Notes: generated from the sequence alone by a model not told the origin. A DNA stretch of 64,000 bases from Mycobacterium sp. (GCF_025933915.1 NZ_JAICZA010000002.1:17713-81712); one strand, 5' to 3'; counted from the stretch's first letter, positions 9,002 through 19,011 are shown. Numbers and translations are program-made.

Positions 9002-9802
9002 CTACCCGCGTGGTTTCTCGTGGGACGCGCCGGCCTGATTGCGCGGCTCCTCCTCATCGCGCTGCGCGCTCTGCATCGTCGCCACGCCGGCCTCGGCGAG
9101 CGCCTTGAGCATCAGCTCGGCGACCGCCTGGTGGGCCTCGAAATTCCAGTGAATGCCGTCGGGGTTTCCCCGGCCGCTCATAATCTGTTCTGCGACAGCG
9201 GCTTTGAGATCAACCAGGGGTACGTCGTGGTTTTGCGCCCATTCGGTGATCGCGGCCACGGTCGCCGCCCGACCGTGGTGAGCCCTACCGTAGGTGTCGG
9301 CGATGTGCACCGACGGCAGCGACGCCACGATCGGGATACCCGGACGGTTGAAATCGATTGCGCCACGCGTCTGTTCGAGATAGTCGGCACTCAGGTGCGG
9401 AGGCAGGGCGGGCCTGGCCACCGGGGAGAGCCTGGGCTGCAGCCACCCGTAACCATCGCGGACCCAGCGCCTCAACCCGGGCGGCCGCACATAGCGGATC
9501 AGCTCGCGCACCGCGGTGGGCAGCACCGACGGCAGCGAATCCATGCCGCAGGTGGCGAAGATGACGGCGCCCGCCCGCGGTAGCGCCGCCCAGGCCCGCG
9601 GGTCCTGGGTTGCCGCCCACCAGACGTCCCGGCACGTCCATCCAATGCGGCCGATCAGCTCCACATCCCAACCCAGCTGGGCGGCAACGATATTCGGCCA
9701 GATTCGGGGATCGTCGGCGGGTAGCCCCCCGGTTGGCCCGTAGTAGGCCAGCGAGTCGGCGAAAATCAGCAGTGTGGGCCTGGGCCTCTGTTCAGAGGAC
9801 AT
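9002..9802 (-). CDS. octT: Diglucosylglycerate octanoyltransferase (SGNH hydrolase fold)
   Basis: This 266-residue protein has the SGNH layout: block [10 protein letters not shown] (Asp16/Ser17), the CGMDSL block, and a C-terminal DGIHWN with Asp215 and His218. By synteny with Rv2418c it is OctT, which acylates diglucosylglycerate, an early intermediate of the methylglucose lipopolysaccharides that bind long acyl chains. The start MSSEQ was chosen because it lies just inside the end of gpgP (11-bp overlap), although the frame is open further upstream. The last 30 or so residues (from ATMQSAQ) are encoded by a variant of the dispersed repeat and are probably not part of the fold. Confidence 0.87.
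   Translation of the reverse strand: MSSEQRPRPTLLIFADSLAYYGPTGGLPADDPRIWPNIVAAQLGWDVELIGRIGWTCRDVWWAATQDPRAWAALPRAGAVIFATCGMDSLPSVLPTAVRELIRYVRPPGLRRWVRDGYGWLQPRLSPVARPALPPHLSADYLEQTRGAIDFNRPGIPIVASLPSVHIADTYGRAHHGRAATVAAITEWAQNHDVPLVDLKAAVAEQIMSGRGNPDGIHWNFEAHQAVAELMLKALAEAGVATMQSAQRDEEEPRNQAGASHEKPRG
9041..9081 (-). repeat. Variant of the dispersed repeat inside the octT 3' end
   Basis: On the minus strand this shares GATGAGGAGGAGC and the CGACGATGCAGAGCG end with copy 1, but has a few extra bases in the middle. It is translated as part of octT ([11 protein letters not shown]), so the element has extended or replaced the original C-terminus. Confidence 0.7.
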
Positions 9803-10466
9803 CGTTGGACACCTGTGCCGAGGCGTTCCACACATCCAGCCGCCAGCGGATGCTCTCGAAGTCGTGCCCGTCATCGCCGGAATAGCCGGAAAGCTGCACC
9901 CAGCTGGCGTTGCCCATGCCGCCCAAAATCGGCCAGTTGCCGACCGGGAGCTTCAGCAACGCGGCCGAGAGCGCGGCGATCAGCCCTCCGTGGGCCACCA
10001 GCACCACCGGGCGATCCGGCCCGTGGGGATCACCCCATTCCCGCTCGCCGGACACCAATTCGGCTACCAACGGCACGCCGCGGGCCGCGACGTCCACCCG
10101 ACTCTCCCCGCCGTGCGGGGCCCAGGTGGCATCTTCGCGCCAGGCCAGTCGCGCGCCGGGGGCCTGCGCGTCGACCTCGGTGTGGGTCAATCCCTGCCAG
10201 TCGCCGAGATGAGTCTCCCGCAGCCGCTGATCCACCCGGACCGCCAGGCCGGTCCGCTCCCCCAGCCTGACCGCCGTGTCGTAGGCGCGATGCAGATCCG
10301 ACGATACGATCAGCAACGGCTGCACCTTGCCCAGCACCTCGGCGGCCGCGACGGCCTGTGCCCGCCCGAGTTCGCTGAGCTCGGAATCGAGCTGGCCCTG
10401 CATCCGGCTGCCGGCGTTGAACTCGGTTTGCCCGTGCCGCAACATGATCAGGCGACGGATCTTCAT
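9792..10466 (-). CDS. gpgP: Glucosyl-3-phosphoglycerate phosphatase
   Basis: The 224-residue protein is a histidine phosphatase with the phosphohistidine motif LRHGQTEFN (His9) near the N-terminus and the second histidine in LVAHGGL. By synteny with Rv2419c it removes phosphate from glucosyl-3-phosphoglycerate to give glucosylglycerate, the primer of methylglucose lipopolysaccharides. Its ATG overlaps the rsfS stop by four bases and its end overlaps octT, so the two sequential steps of the pathway are cotranslated. Confidence 0.92.
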   Translation of the reverse strand: MKIRRLIMLRHGQTEFNAGSRMQGQLDSELSELGRAQAVAAAEVLGKVQPLLIVSSDLHRAYDTAVRLGERTGLAVRVDQRLRETHLGDWQGLTHTEVDAQAPGARLAWREDATWAPHGGESRVDVAARGVPLVAELVSGEREWGDPHGPDRPVVLVAHGGLIAALSAALLKLPVGNWPILGGMGNASWVQLSGYSGDDGHDFESIRWRLDVWNASAQVSNDVL

Positions 10467-10858
10467 CGCGGGCTCGAGTCTTCGGAGTTCACGCCGTCCC
10501 CGTCAAGGTCCACCGGCACCACCGGGCAGTCACCCCACAGCCGATCCAGGGCATAGAAGTCGCGGTCATCCTGGTGCTGAATGTGAACGACGATGTCGCG
10601 ATAGTCCAGCAGCGTCCAGCGCCCTTCGCGGGTGCCCTCGCGGCGCGCGGGTTTGTAGCCCGCCTTACGCATTTTCTCCTCGACCTCGTCGACGATGGCA
10701 TTGACCTGTCGCTCATTGGACGCCGAGGCGATCACGAAGCAGTCGGTGATGGCGAGCTGGGCGGAGACGTCGATGACGACGACGTCGTCGGCGAGCTTCG
10801 AGGCGGCGGCGCCGGCGGCCACCGTCGCCATGTCGATGGCTTCCGGGGTGGCGCTCAC
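10463..10858 (-). CDS. rsfS: Ribosome silencing factor RsfS
   Basis: The 131-residue protein has the RsfS/Iojap core: [20 protein letters not shown], the [20 protein letters not shown] strand and the [11 protein letters not shown] end. RsfS binds ribosomal protein L14 (uL14) and blocks subunit joining in starvation. The GTG start at 10858 overlaps the nadD stop (GTGA), which fits the short family; a longer open frame upstream is nadD overlap. The C-terminal extension is acidic. Confidence 0.93.
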   Translation of the reverse strand: MSATPEAIDMATVAAGAAASKLADDVVVIDVSAQLAITDCFVIASASNERQVNAIVDEVEEKMRKAGYKPARREGTREGRWTLLDYRDIVVHIQHQDDRDFYALDRLWGDCPVVPVDLDGDGVNSEDSSPR

Positions 10859-11523
10859 GGGTGATCCCCTGGGGTCAGGCTTGTTTCGTTCACGGCCACC
10901 GCCGGTCCCGCGTCGTCGCGGTAGAGCCGGCGCTTGGAGACGTACTGCACGACGCCGTCGGGCATCAGGTACCACAGCGGCCGGCGCCCCGCCGCGCGCC
11001 GACGACAATCGGTCGACGAGATCGCCAGTGCCGGTATCTCGACCAGGGTCAGCGCGTCGTCGGGCAGCTCACCCAGCACGCCGGTGATGTGTTCGCGCCG
11101 CAGCTCGTAGCCGGGCCGGCTGACCCCGATAAAGTGCGCCAGCTCGAACAGCGTCTCCCAGCCCTGCCACGACAGGATGGAGGCCAGCGCGTCGGCACCG
11201 GTGATGAAGTACAGCTCGGAGTCCGGGTTGAGGGCGTGCAGGTCGCGCAGCGTGTCCTTGGTGTAGGTGGGGCCGGCGCGGTCGATGTCGACCCGGCTGA
11301 CCGAGAAACGGGGGTTGGACGCCGTGGCGATCACCGTCATCAGATACCGGTCCTCGGCGGCGGAGGGGTGCCGATCCTTCTGCCAGGGCTGACCGCTGGG
11401 CACGAACACGACTTGATCGAGGTCGAACAGGTCGGCGACCTCACTGGCGGCAACCAGGTGGCCGTGATGGATGGGGTCGAACGTCCCACCCATCACTCCT
11501 AACCTGCGAAGCTGCTTTTGCAC
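10855..11523 (-). CDS. nadD: Nicotinate-nucleotide adenylyltransferase
   Basis: The 222-residue protein makes nicotinate adenine dinucleotide from nicotinate mononucleotide and ATP. The nucleotidyltransferase motifs are [11 protein letters not shown] near residues 12-22 and ISSTDCRRR near the C-terminal third (about residues 168-176). The family member in M. tuberculosis is Rv2421c. A GTG start at 11523 gives [13 protein letters not shown]. The gene heads the nadD-rsfS-gpgP-octT chain; nadE, which completes NAD synthesis, lies at 20-22 kb. Confidence 0.95.
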   Translation of the reverse strand: MQKQLRRLGVMGGTFDPIHHGHLVAASEVADLFDLDQVVFVPSGQPWQKDRHPSAAEDRYLMTVIATASNPRFSVSRVDIDRAGPTYTKDTLRDLHALNPDSELYFITGADALASILSWQGWETLFELAHFIGVSRPGYELRREHITGVLGELPDDALTLVEIPALAISSTDCRRRAAGRRPLWYLMPDGVVQYVSKRRLYRDDAGPAVAVNETSLTPGDHP

Positions 11524-11587
11524 GATGTGCCAGCTTACTTGAGCCGGCGATCCGGGCCGATTCCCCAGGTCGCGCCGGCGTGCGCCC

Positions 11588-11649
11588 CGCGAGCGTGCAT
11601 AGTTTTACCGCTAGTGCGGCGTGTCGGCGGACAAACACGCACGCTCGCG
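11588..11649 (-). terminator. Hairpin A, gene-end element after the VWA gene
   Basis: The arms CGCGAGCGTGC (11588-11598) and GCACGCTCGCG (11639-11649) are perfect 11-bp inverted repeats with a 40-nt loop. It lies just past the stop of the minus-strand VWA gene and has no T run. The right part is closely related to the elements at 22.7 and 55.6 kb. Confidence 0.6.
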
Positions 11650-11659
11650 CGAACCGGCG

Positions 11660-13108
11660 TCACACCGGCAGCAGCTGGTCGATCACCGTGGCCAACTGCT
11701 TGGCGGACCGGCATTCGTGCATCGCGATGACCTCTTGATAGCGCGGCACCGCCGAGTCGCCGCTTCCCCACAGATGCTTGGGCTCGGGGTTCAGCCAGTG
11801 CGCGTGCCGGCTGGCGGTCACCATGTGGGACAGCAGCTCGGTCTCCGGATTGCGGTAGTTGGTGCGACCATCCCCCAGCACCAGCAGCGAGGTGCGCGGT
11901 GAGAGCACGTTGGGGAATGCCTGCATGAACGACGCAAACGCGTTGCCGTAGTCGGAATGGCCATCGCGACTGAAGACGCCCGACTCCCGGGTAATCCGCT
12001 GAATGGCCACGGCGAGGTCGGCTTCCGGGCCGAACATGTGGGTCACTTCGTCGGTGGTGTCGATGAAAGCGAATACGCGAACGCGCGAGAACTGTTGGCG
12101 CAGAGCATGTACCAAGAGCAGGGTGAAATGACTGAACCCGGCTACCGAGCCGGAGACATCGCACAGCACCACCAGTTCCGGCCGCGCCGGCCGGGGCTTG
12201 GCCAGCACCACGTCGATCGGCACGCCGCCGGTGGACATCGACTTGCGCAGCGTCTTGCGAAGATCGATCGTCCCGGCCCGGGTGCGTCGCCGGCGGGCGG
12301 CCAGCCGGGTCGCCAGTGTTCGGGCCAGCGGCGCCACCACTCGGCGCATCTGGCGCAGCTGCTCACCGGAGGCGCGCAGGAATTCAACGTTCTCGGAAAG
12401 CTGCGGAATGCCGTACATCTGAACGTGATCGCGGCCCAGCTGCTCCGCGGTGCGTCGTTTGGTCTCGGCGTCGACCATCTTGCGCAACTGGGTTATCCGC
12501 TGTGCGGCAAGCGCTTTGGCGATCTCCTCCTGCGTGGGAGTGGGCTCGTCGCCGTACGACGCGAGCAGCCCCGCCAGTAGCTTGCCCTCGAGTTCGTCCA
12601 GCGCCATCGCCTTGAGCGCCTGGTAGGACGAGAAGGACGGGCCACGGCTGGAAGTGTATTTCCCGTAGGCCTCCACGATCCTGGCGATCATCGCGACCAG
12701 GCGCTCGTCCATGTTGGCGAGATCGGGGTTTTCGGCCAGCAGATCCAGCAGCATCTGGCGCATCGCCTCGACGTCGTCGGGGGGCAAAGCGTTGTCGTCT
12801 TGCGGGTCGTTGGCCTCGTCGTCGGTGACCACCACGCGAGCGCCCAACGCCGCCGGGAACCACAGGTCGAACATGGCGTCATACGTCTCGCGGTGATCCG
12901 GCCGGCGCAACACGGCGCATGCGATGCCCTCGCGCAGTACCTCGCGGTTGCCCAGGCCCAGGGTTGCCATCACCCGGCCGGCATCCACCGTCTCCGACGG
13001 GCCGACCGAAATCCCCGCCCCGCGAAGCGCTTCCACGAAGCCGACCAGGTGACCGGGCAGCCCGTGCGGGGCGAGCGGCCGGGAGGGTCGGATGCGGCGG
13101 GCGGCCAT
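11660..13108 (-). CDS. VWA-domain protein of the CoxE/YehP type
   Basis: The 482-residue protein ends in a von Willebrand factor A domain with the MIDAS motif DVSGS (about residue 316) and a downstream LGDGRTNY segment. The N-terminal half is helical and charged. Such proteins pair with MoxR AAA+ ATPases as metal-dependent remodelling or cofactor-insertion chaperones; CoxE in CO dehydrogenase maturation is the named example. The gene lies 10 bp after the MoxR gene, so the two form a module. It corresponds to Rv2425c by context. The client protein is unknown. Confidence 0.85.
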   Translation of the reverse strand: MAARRIRPSRPLAPHGLPGHLVGFVEALRGAGISVGPSETVDAGRVMATLGLGNREVLREGIACAVLRRPDHRETYDAMFDLWFPAALGARVVVTDDEANDPQDDNALPPDDVEAMRQMLLDLLAENPDLANMDERLVAMIARIVEAYGKYTSSRGPSFSSYQALKAMALDELEGKLLAGLLASYGDEPTPTQEEIAKALAAQRITQLRKMVDAETKRRTAEQLGRDHVQMYGIPQLSENVEFLRASGEQLRQMRRVVAPLARTLATRLAARRRRTRAGTIDLRKTLRKSMSTGGVPIDVVLAKPRPARPELVVLCDVSGSVAGFSHFTLLLVHALRQQFSRVRVFAFIDTTDEVTHMFGPEADLAVAIQRITRESGVFSRDGHSDYGNAFASFMQAFPNVLSPRTSLLVLGDGRTNYRNPETELLSHMVTASRHAHWLNPEPKHLWGSGDSAVPRYQEVIAMHECRSAKQLATVIDQLLPV

Positions 13109-13118
13109 GGCGGTCTTC

Positions 13119-14006
13119 CTAGTTCAGCCGCAGCTCGCCGGTTGCGCGCTGCTGGTCGGATTGATGTTTGAGGACCACGCCCAGGGTGGCGGCGACGACG
13201 GCGTCGTCGATGGTGTCCAGGCCCAGCGCGAGCAGTGTGCGGCCCCAGTCGATGGTCTCGGCGATGGACGGGACTTTCTTGAGTTGCATCCCGCGCAACA
13301 CGCCGATGATGCGAACGAGCTCCTCGGCCAGATGTGCGGGCAGCTCGGGGACCCGCGACAACAGGATGCGGCGTTCCAGGTCGGGACTGGGAAAGTCGAT
13401 GTGCAGGAACAGGCAGCGACGCTTGAGCGCCTCGGACAGTTCGCGGGTGGCGTTGGAGGTCAGCACCACCAGCGGCGTGCGCTCGGCGGTGATCGTGCCC
13501 AGTTCGGGGACGGTCACCGCGAAGTCGGACAACACCTCCAGCAGCAGGCCCTCGATCTCGATGTCGGCCTTGTCGGTTTCGTCGATGAGCAGGACCGTGG
13601 GCTCGGTGCGCCGGATGGCGGTCAGCAGCGGACGCTGCAGCAGGAATTCCTCACTGAACACGTCATCTTTGGTCTGATCCCAGTCCCCGTGGCCGGCAGC
13701 GTTGCTGGTTTGAATACGAAGTATCTGCTTGGCGTGGTTCCACTCGTAGAGCGCGCGAGCCTCGTCCACCCCCTCGTAGCACTGCAGGCGGACCAGGCCC
13801 GACCCGGTCGCCTGGGCGACGGCGCGGGCCAATTCGGTCTTGCCCACGCCGGCAGGGCCTTCCACCAACAACGGCTTGCCCAGCCGGTCGGCCAGGAACA
13901 CGGCCGTAGCGGTGGCGGTGTCGGGCAGGTAGCCGGTCTCGGCCAACCGCCGCGAGACGTCCTCGATGTCCTCGAACAGCGGCTTTGACCGGGCGGGCAC
14001 ACTCAC
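13119..14006 (-). CDS. MoxR-family AAA+ ATPase
   Basis: The 295-residue protein has Walker A GPAGVGKTEL (about residues 50-59), Walker B LLIDETDKAD and a sensor TSNATRELSEALKRRCL. The start was set at a GTG at 14006 because GTTTTAGGAGA lies 7-9 bases upstream; the open frame to 14075 would run into proA. It is placed between proA and the VWA gene, and is likely cotranscribed with the latter. MoxR/VWA pairs act as chaperones for metal or cofactor loading. The equivalent gene is Rv2426c. Confidence 0.88.
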   Translation of the reverse strand: MSVPARSKPLFEDIEDVSRRLAETGYLPDTATATAVFLADRLGKPLLVEGPAGVGKTELARAVAQATGSGLVRLQCYEGVDEARALYEWNHAKQILRIQTSNAAGHGDWDQTKDDVFSEEFLLQRPLLTAIRRTEPTVLLIDETDKADIEIEGLLLEVLSDFAVTVPELGTITAERTPLVVLTSNATRELSEALKRRCLFLHIDFPSPDLERRILLSRVPELPAHLAEELVRIIGVLRGMQLKKVPSIAETIDWGRTLLALGLDTIDDAVVAATLGVVLKHQSDQQRATGELRLN

Positions 14007-14040
14007 AATCGGTTCTCCTAAAACACTTTCGAACGGGGTA

Positions 14041-15324
14041 TCAGGCCGGACGAGTCTGGCCGTCTCCCCACGCAATCCATTTGGTCGAGGTCAGTTCGGG
14101 CAGCCCCATGGGACCGCGGGCATGCAATTTCTGGGTGGAGATGCCGATTTCGGCGCCGAAACCGAACTGCTCCCCGTCGGTGAAGGCCGTGGACGCGTTC
14201 ACCATCACCGCGGCCGCGTCGACGCCGTCGGTAAATCGTTGTGCCGCAGCCATATTGGTAGTCACGATGGCCTCGGTGTGGCCGGTGCCGTATTCGTTGA
14301 TGTGGGCGATCGCGGCGTCGATACCGTCGACCACCGCCACCGCGATGTCCATCGACAAGTACTCGCGCCGCAGGTCGTCCTCGTGCGCATCCTTGGAAAA
14401 ACCGCCGTGCACCGTCACACCGGCGTTTTGCAGGGCGGTCAGCAGCCGCGGCAGCGCCTCCTCGGCGATGGTGGCGTCGATGAGCAGGGTCTCGGCCGCG
14501 TTGCAGACGCTGGGCCGGCGCGTCTTCGAATTCAGCAGGACCCGCTCCGCCACGTCCAAATCGGCGCCGTCGTGTACGTACACGTGACAGTTGCCGACCC
14601 CGGTCTCGATGGTAGGCACCTGCGCGTCGCGGACGACCGCGTTGATCAGGTTCGCCCCACCGCGCGGAATCACCACGTCGACCAGGCCGCGGGCCTGGAT
14701 CAGATGCGTCACCGTGGCGCGGTCGTCCGAGGAAAGCAGCTGAACCGCGTCGGCGGGCAGGTCCTCGCTGACCAGCGAGGCCCGCAACACCTGGACCAGC
14801 GCCTGGTTGGACCGAGTCGCCGATGAGCTGCCGCGCAGCAGCACGGCATTGCCGGACTTCAGCGCCAAACCGAACGCGTCGACGGTCACATTGGGCCGGC
14901 CCTCGTAGATCATTCCCACGACGCCGAGCGGAACGCGCTGCTGGCGCAGCTGCAGTCCATTCGGCAACGTGTAGCCGCGCAACACCTCCCCGACCGGGTC
15001 GGGGAGCCCGGCGACCTGGTGCAGGCCGGCGGCGATGCCCTCAACGCGCTTGGTGTCCAATGCCAATCGGTCGAGCATCGCGGTCGGAGTGCCGGCGGCC
15101 CGGGCAGCCTCGACGTCTTCGGCGTTGGCCGACAGGATCAATTCGCCATGGGCGGCAATCGCTTCGGCCGCCGAGCGAAGCGCCTGGTCTTTGGCGACCG
15201 TCGGCAACAACGCCAGGACGCGGGAGGCGACGCGGGCGCGGCGGGCGGCGTCGTGCACCTCCCGGCGCAAGTCAGGCTCCCGCTGTTGAGCCGCTCCGCT
15301 GCGGAATGGTGCCTGCAGACTCAT
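14041..15324 (-). CDS. proA: Gamma-glutamyl phosphate reductase
   Basis: The 427-residue enzyme reduces glutamate 5-phosphate to the semialdehyde in proline synthesis. The catalytic Cys is in the [12 protein letters not shown] motif, and the NADP-binding part has [19 protein letters not shown] (as MIYEGRPNV). Length and motifs are standard. ProB, the preceding enzyme, lies 10 kb away at 25.7 kb. In M. tuberculosis oxyR'-ahpCD and other genes follow in this place (from memory); here the next gene is the MscS-like channel after a 94-bp gap. Confidence 0.95.
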   Translation of the reverse strand: MSLQAPFRSGAAQQREPDLRREVHDAARRARVASRVLALLPTVAKDQALRSAAEAIAAHGELILSANAEDVEAARAAGTPTAMLDRLALDTKRVEGIAAGLHQVAGLPDPVGEVLRGYTLPNGLQLRQQRVPLGVVGMIYEGRPNVTVDAFGLALKSGNAVLLRGSSSATRSNQALVQVLRASLVSEDLPADAVQLLSSDDRATVTHLIQARGLVDVVIPRGGANLINAVVRDAQVPTIETGVGNCHVYVHDGADLDVAERVLLNSKTRRPSVCNAAETLLIDATIAEEALPRLLTALQNAGVTVHGGFSKDAHEDDLRREYLSMDIAVAVVDGIDAAIAHINEYGTGHTEAIVTTNMAAAQRFTDGVDAAAVMVNASTAFTDGEQFGFGAEIGISTQKLHARGPMGLPELTSTKWIAWGDGQTRPA

Positions 15325-15418
15325 TGAACCAGGGTATCCGGCCGGGAAAGCCCGGGTGACGCGGCCCGTTCAAGCCCCGATGGCGGCGACCCGCTTCACC
15401 CGGCGCTCGCGATCGCCG

Positions 15419-16822
15419 CTAGCCGACCCGTTCGCCGCGCCGCGCATTGCGCACCTTGCTGCGCCGCTCTTCGAGGATGCGGCCGAAGTTCTGCAGCAGC
15501 ATCGGTGCACGCATCACCAGATGCTCGATGTGTTCTCGATCGATCACCAAGGCGGTGACCTCTTCCAGGGCATACGCGCTGGCCAGGTTGGGTTGGCGGG
15601 TCAGCGCCGTCAGCCCTAGAAATGCTCCCTCGGCCAGGGTGCTGATCGGCAGGATCGTCCCGTCGTCGGCGGTCGCGATGAGCTGCACCCGGCCGGCGAC
15701 CAAGAACGTCATCGCCGCGGGCACCTGCCCGACGTCCTCCACGATTTCCTCGGCGCCATACCGGACGATCCGCGCCGAGAAGCGCAACGACCGCTGCTCT
15801 TCGGTGCTGAGCCGCAGGGCCGGCGCCACCACCGTGTGCAACGCATGCTCCACGCGTTCGACCGTTGAGAAGTCGTCGTCGGCGTCGTCGAGGTGCAAAC
15901 CCTCCCGTCGCGCCGCGTACCAGGCCCACCGCAGGAACGTGGCCGTCGCGGCGCCGGCGTCAGCGGGCGAGTCCAACCCGATCGCCGTGCGGTAGTCGCC
16001 GGCGCCCACGGGCACCGAACGGGGCACGCTGCCGGGCGTGAGCTGCGGTAGCGCACACGCCACCCGCGACAACATCGCGCACACCCGGTCGGGTGCATCG
16101 GCGGTCGAGAACGTCGTCGTTATCGCCACTTTGTGCGGCCCGGGCGGCCGACTGAGATTGGTAAACGAGGTGGTGGCCAGCGCCGCGTTCGGCATGATCC
16201 GGATTCCGCTGCCGGTGTCGATATGCACTGCACGCCAGTTCACTTCGACCACACGTCCGCGCGCGGTGCCGGTGTCCAGCCAGTCCTCGATCCGGAACGG
16301 CTGCTCGAACAGCATGAACAGGCCCGAGACGATCTGGCCGACGGAGTTCTGCAGCATCAGACCGATGACGACCGATGTGACACCCAACGCGGTGAACACG
16401 CCGCCGATCCGCACACCCCAGATGTACGACGACATCACCGCCAGCCCGATGCAGATTAACGCTATTCGGGTGACATCGATGAAGATGGTGGGAAGCCTTT
16501 TGCGCCAGCTCTTTTCGGGTGCGCCTTCGAACACGGTCGCGTTGAGCCCGGACAGCAGCAACACCACCACCAACAGGCCGAACACGGTGGTCAGGATTCG
16601 CACCGGTATGTCGCCGGCCGGAATCCCCGAGGCCTGCACCAGGAGCAGCAACAACGCGGCGAGCGGCAGCAGGTAATTGCGCAGCAGTGCGACCTGCCTG
16701 GCCAGCGGGCTTTGCCTGCGCAGCAACGCGTCGTGCAGTTCGGTGAGCAGGATCATCCCGATCGGTAATCCGACCGCGATACCGACCGCCCAGTAGAACC
16801 ACGTCGAGCCGAAGACGTTCAT
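15419..16822 (-). CDS. MscS-type channel with C-terminal cyclic-nucleotide-binding fold
   Basis: The 467-residue protein has membrane helices near residues 5-27, 48-65, 74-95 and 115-133, and an MscS-type pore and beta domain at about 140-225 (VVIGLMLQNSVGQIVSGLFML, as in MscS). A cNMP-binding beta roll follows at about 345-445. The phosphate-binding cassette reads FLGLTALTRQPNLASAYA, without the usual FGE glutamate and without the Arg-Thr/Ser-Ala arginine, so canonical cAMP binding is doubtful. The ATG shares one base with the stop of the cyclase gene upstream (TGATG). It corresponds to Rv2434c. Confidence 0.85.
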   Translation of the reverse strand: MNVFGSTWFYWAVGIAVGLPIGMILLTELHDALLRRQSPLARQVALLRNYLLPLAALLLLLVQASGIPAGDIPVRILTTVFGLLVVVLLLSGLNATVFEGAPEKSWRKRLPTIFIDVTRIALICIGLAVMSSYIWGVRIGGVFTALGVTSVVIGLMLQNSVGQIVSGLFMLFEQPFRIEDWLDTGTARGRVVEVNWRAVHIDTGSGIRIMPNAALATTSFTNLSRPPGPHKVAITTTFSTADAPDRVCAMLSRVACALPQLTPGSVPRSVPVGAGDYRTAIGLDSPADAGAATATFLRWAWYAARREGLHLDDADDDFSTVERVEHALHTVVAPALRLSTEEQRSLRFSARIVRYGAEEIVEDVGQVPAAMTFLVAGRVQLIATADDGTILPISTLAEGAFLGLTALTRQPNLASAYALEEVTALVIDREHIEHLVMRAPMLLQNFGRILEERRSKVRNARRGERVG

Positions 16823-19011
16823 CAGCGCTCCAGCAACCGGTAGATCGCCTGGTCGGTCCCGCCGACCGAAATCGTGCCCGCCGCGGTGAACTGCCGGACG
16901 TCACGCATCGCCTCATACACCTGCGAGCTGACATAGATGCCGGCCTGCGGTGAGCCGCTGTGCATTTGGTAGGCGAGACTCACCGCGCCGCCCCACATGT
17001 CATAGACCAGGCCGGACCGGCCCACCAGGCCACTGACGACGTTGCCGGTGTTGACGCCGACGCGAAGGCCCAGCTGGTGGCTGCCCTGGCTGTTGAACCG
17101 ATCGATGATGCGACCGATTTCGAGGGCGAAGTCAACGGCGCGGTGGATGCTGTCCAGCCGGGGGGTGACGACCCCGCAGCTGGCGAGATACCCGTTGTGG
17201 AACGTGCGGATGCGTTCGACGCCAAGGGATTCGGCGGCCGAATCAAACTGCCGGAAGAGTTCGTCGACGGTGCCGACCAATTCGGCTTCCGGCATCTCGG
17301 TGAAGAGTTCGTCGAGGCCGACGATGTCGGCGTAGATGATGGCGACGTCCTGATGTCTTTGGGCGATGGTTTCCTCGCCATCGCGATAACGTTGCAGGAC
17401 CGACTCGGGCATCAACGCCAGCATCAGGCGGTCGTTCTCGCGACGCTGCTCGTTGAGCAGCTCTTCCTTGATGGCGAGGTTTCGGCTCATCTCATTGAAG
17501 GCCGCTGTGAGATCGCCGAATTCGTCGCGTGTCCGCACCGGGATGTTGATGTCGTAGTCGCCGGAACTGATCTTGCGGGTGCCCTCCTCGAGGCGCCGGA
17601 CCGGGCGTACCGCCGCCTGGGCCACGAACATCGAGGCCACACAGATGGCGAAAATCATTGCCGTGACCGCAATGACGAGGTTCTTACTGAAGCGGCCCAG
17701 CCGCGCAAAAGCATCGGAGTTGTCGCGGGTGGCCAGGATCGACCAGTGCAGATCGGAGTTGGGTATGTTCAACGGGGCGTAGGCTTCCAATTCTCTGTTG
17801 CCCGTGTAATCGGTGGCGCTGATGACGCCGGTCTCCCCACGTTGCGCAGCGCGCAGTCCAGCCGTCGGAACCGGCTGCACCAACGTGGTGCCACCCAGGC
17901 GAAGCGCCCGGTCCACAACGTCGGGCGGGGTGCCGGCCTCGATGGCCTCGTGCCGATATTGCTTCGGGTCTTCGATGAATACCCTTGAATCGGAACGCAT
18001 CAAGTCGTCCGGACCCGCCAGATAGGTCTCGGTGGCCGGTCCCATCCCCGCGGCATCCCAATGTTTGTTGGCGGTCATGATCGTGTTGATCTTCCCGACC
18101 GGCACCGGCAGGGCCATGACCCCTTCGAATTTTCCGTTCATGCCGACCGGCGACACCACCCAGGCCGTGGGGGTGTCGAGTTGCGGCTGATACTGCTGGA
18201 AGTCGGTGATCCAGACGAAGTCGACATCGTTGGACGCCATGGCTTTTTGGTAGGCACCGCGCAGGTTGGATCCGCGATACGGGCCGGTGAGGATGTTGGT
18301 GCCCAGATCTGGGCCCTTCATGACGCTGTAAACGACGTTGCCCTGCATGTCCAGCAGGAGCGCATCCCGGTAATCGAACCGGGTGACGATGCCGCGCATG
18401 AAAAAGTCGAAGTGGGCGTTGGCGGCCGACCACGCGCTGCCGTCGCCGGCGTCCTCGGCGGGCGGCGAATCAGCGGTGGGCCTGGGCGCCGCGGTGTAGT
18501 ACGCCTGAAGGTATTTCTGTGCGTTGGAACTCGGCAACACGGCCTTGAGATCGATCGCGCTACCGGTGACCTTTTTGATCGGTTTGATCATGTCGTTTTC
18601 GTAGTAATTGACCAGCGTCTGCTCTTGGGCGGGCGTGATGTTCGCATTGGCCAATTGAGCAAAGGCGGTGGTGAGGTTCGCCGTTGCTTCGTTGATACCG
18701 AAACCGCCGCTCTGCACGATCAGTGAATTCGTCAGCTCCCTGAACAGTGCCTGCACCGCCCGCTTCTGGGACTCGCGCATCTCGATCAGCCGTTCGGATT
18801 CGACTTGGCGCAACGCGGTGCGGCCGGACACGGCTCCGATGAGGCCGATCACCGCGACGCCCAAGATGCTCGAAAGGAGCATAGTGATCAGGATTTTGGA
18901 TTGAATGCCGAACCGGAACCGGCTGCGCCGCGTACGGGTACGCATTGCGGACTGGTGAGCCGGGGCGGGGTCGCTGTGGGGTGCGGCATCGGTTAGCTCG
19001 CTCGTCGTCAA
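16822..19011 (-). CDS. Receptor-type class III adenylate cyclase-like protein (degenerate catalytic site)
   Basis: The TTG at 19011 with GAAGAGGGGCAGG upstream gives 729 residues, close to Rv2435c; the open frame to 19290 would overlap rbsK. Two membrane helices (about 39-61 and 444-466) frame a large extracytoplasmic sensor domain, followed by HAMP (about 467-520) and a cyclase homology domain (about 550-720). By alignment with Rv1625c, the first metal Asp (562) and the Asp of YDMWG (671) are kept. The second metal Asp is Asn606, the adenine-selecting Lys is Arg602, and the transition-state Asn and Arg are Ser678 and Gln682. It is probably not an efficient cyclase alone. Confidence 0.85.
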   Translation of the reverse strand: MTTSELTDAAPHSDPAPAHQSAMRTRTRRSRFRFGIQSKILITMLLSSILGVAVIGLIGAVSGRTALRQVESERLIEMRESQKRAVQALFRELTNSLIVQSGGFGINEATANLTTAFAQLANANITPAQEQTLVNYYENDMIKPIKKVTGSAIDLKAVLPSSNAQKYLQAYYTAAPRPTADSPPAEDAGDGSAWSAANAHFDFFMRGIVTRFDYRDALLLDMQGNVVYSVMKGPDLGTNILTGPYRGSNLRGAYQKAMASNDVDFVWITDFQQYQPQLDTPTAWVVSPVGMNGKFEGVMALPVPVGKINTIMTANKHWDAAGMGPATETYLAGPDDLMRSDSRVFIEDPKQYRHEAIEAGTPPDVVDRALRLGGTTLVQPVPTAGLRAAQRGETGVISATDYTGNRELEAYAPLNIPNSDLHWSILATRDNSDAFARLGRFSKNLVIAVTAMIFAICVASMFVAQAAVRPVRRLEEGTRKISSGDYDINIPVRTRDEFGDLTAAFNEMSRNLAIKEELLNEQRRENDRLMLALMPESVLQRYRDGEETIAQRHQDVAIIYADIVGLDELFTEMPEAELVGTVDELFRQFDSAAESLGVERIRTFHNGYLASCGVVTPRLDSIHRAVDFALEIGRIIDRFNSQGSHQLGLRVGVNTGNVVSGLVGRSGLVYDMWGGAVSLAYQMHSGSPQAGIYVSSQVYEAMRDVRQFTAAGTISVGGTDQAIYRLLER

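Noticed and set aside
18061..18726. Plus-strand frames opposite the cyclase
   Set aside because: Shadows of the minus-strand cyclase gene; no ribosome-binding site or motif.
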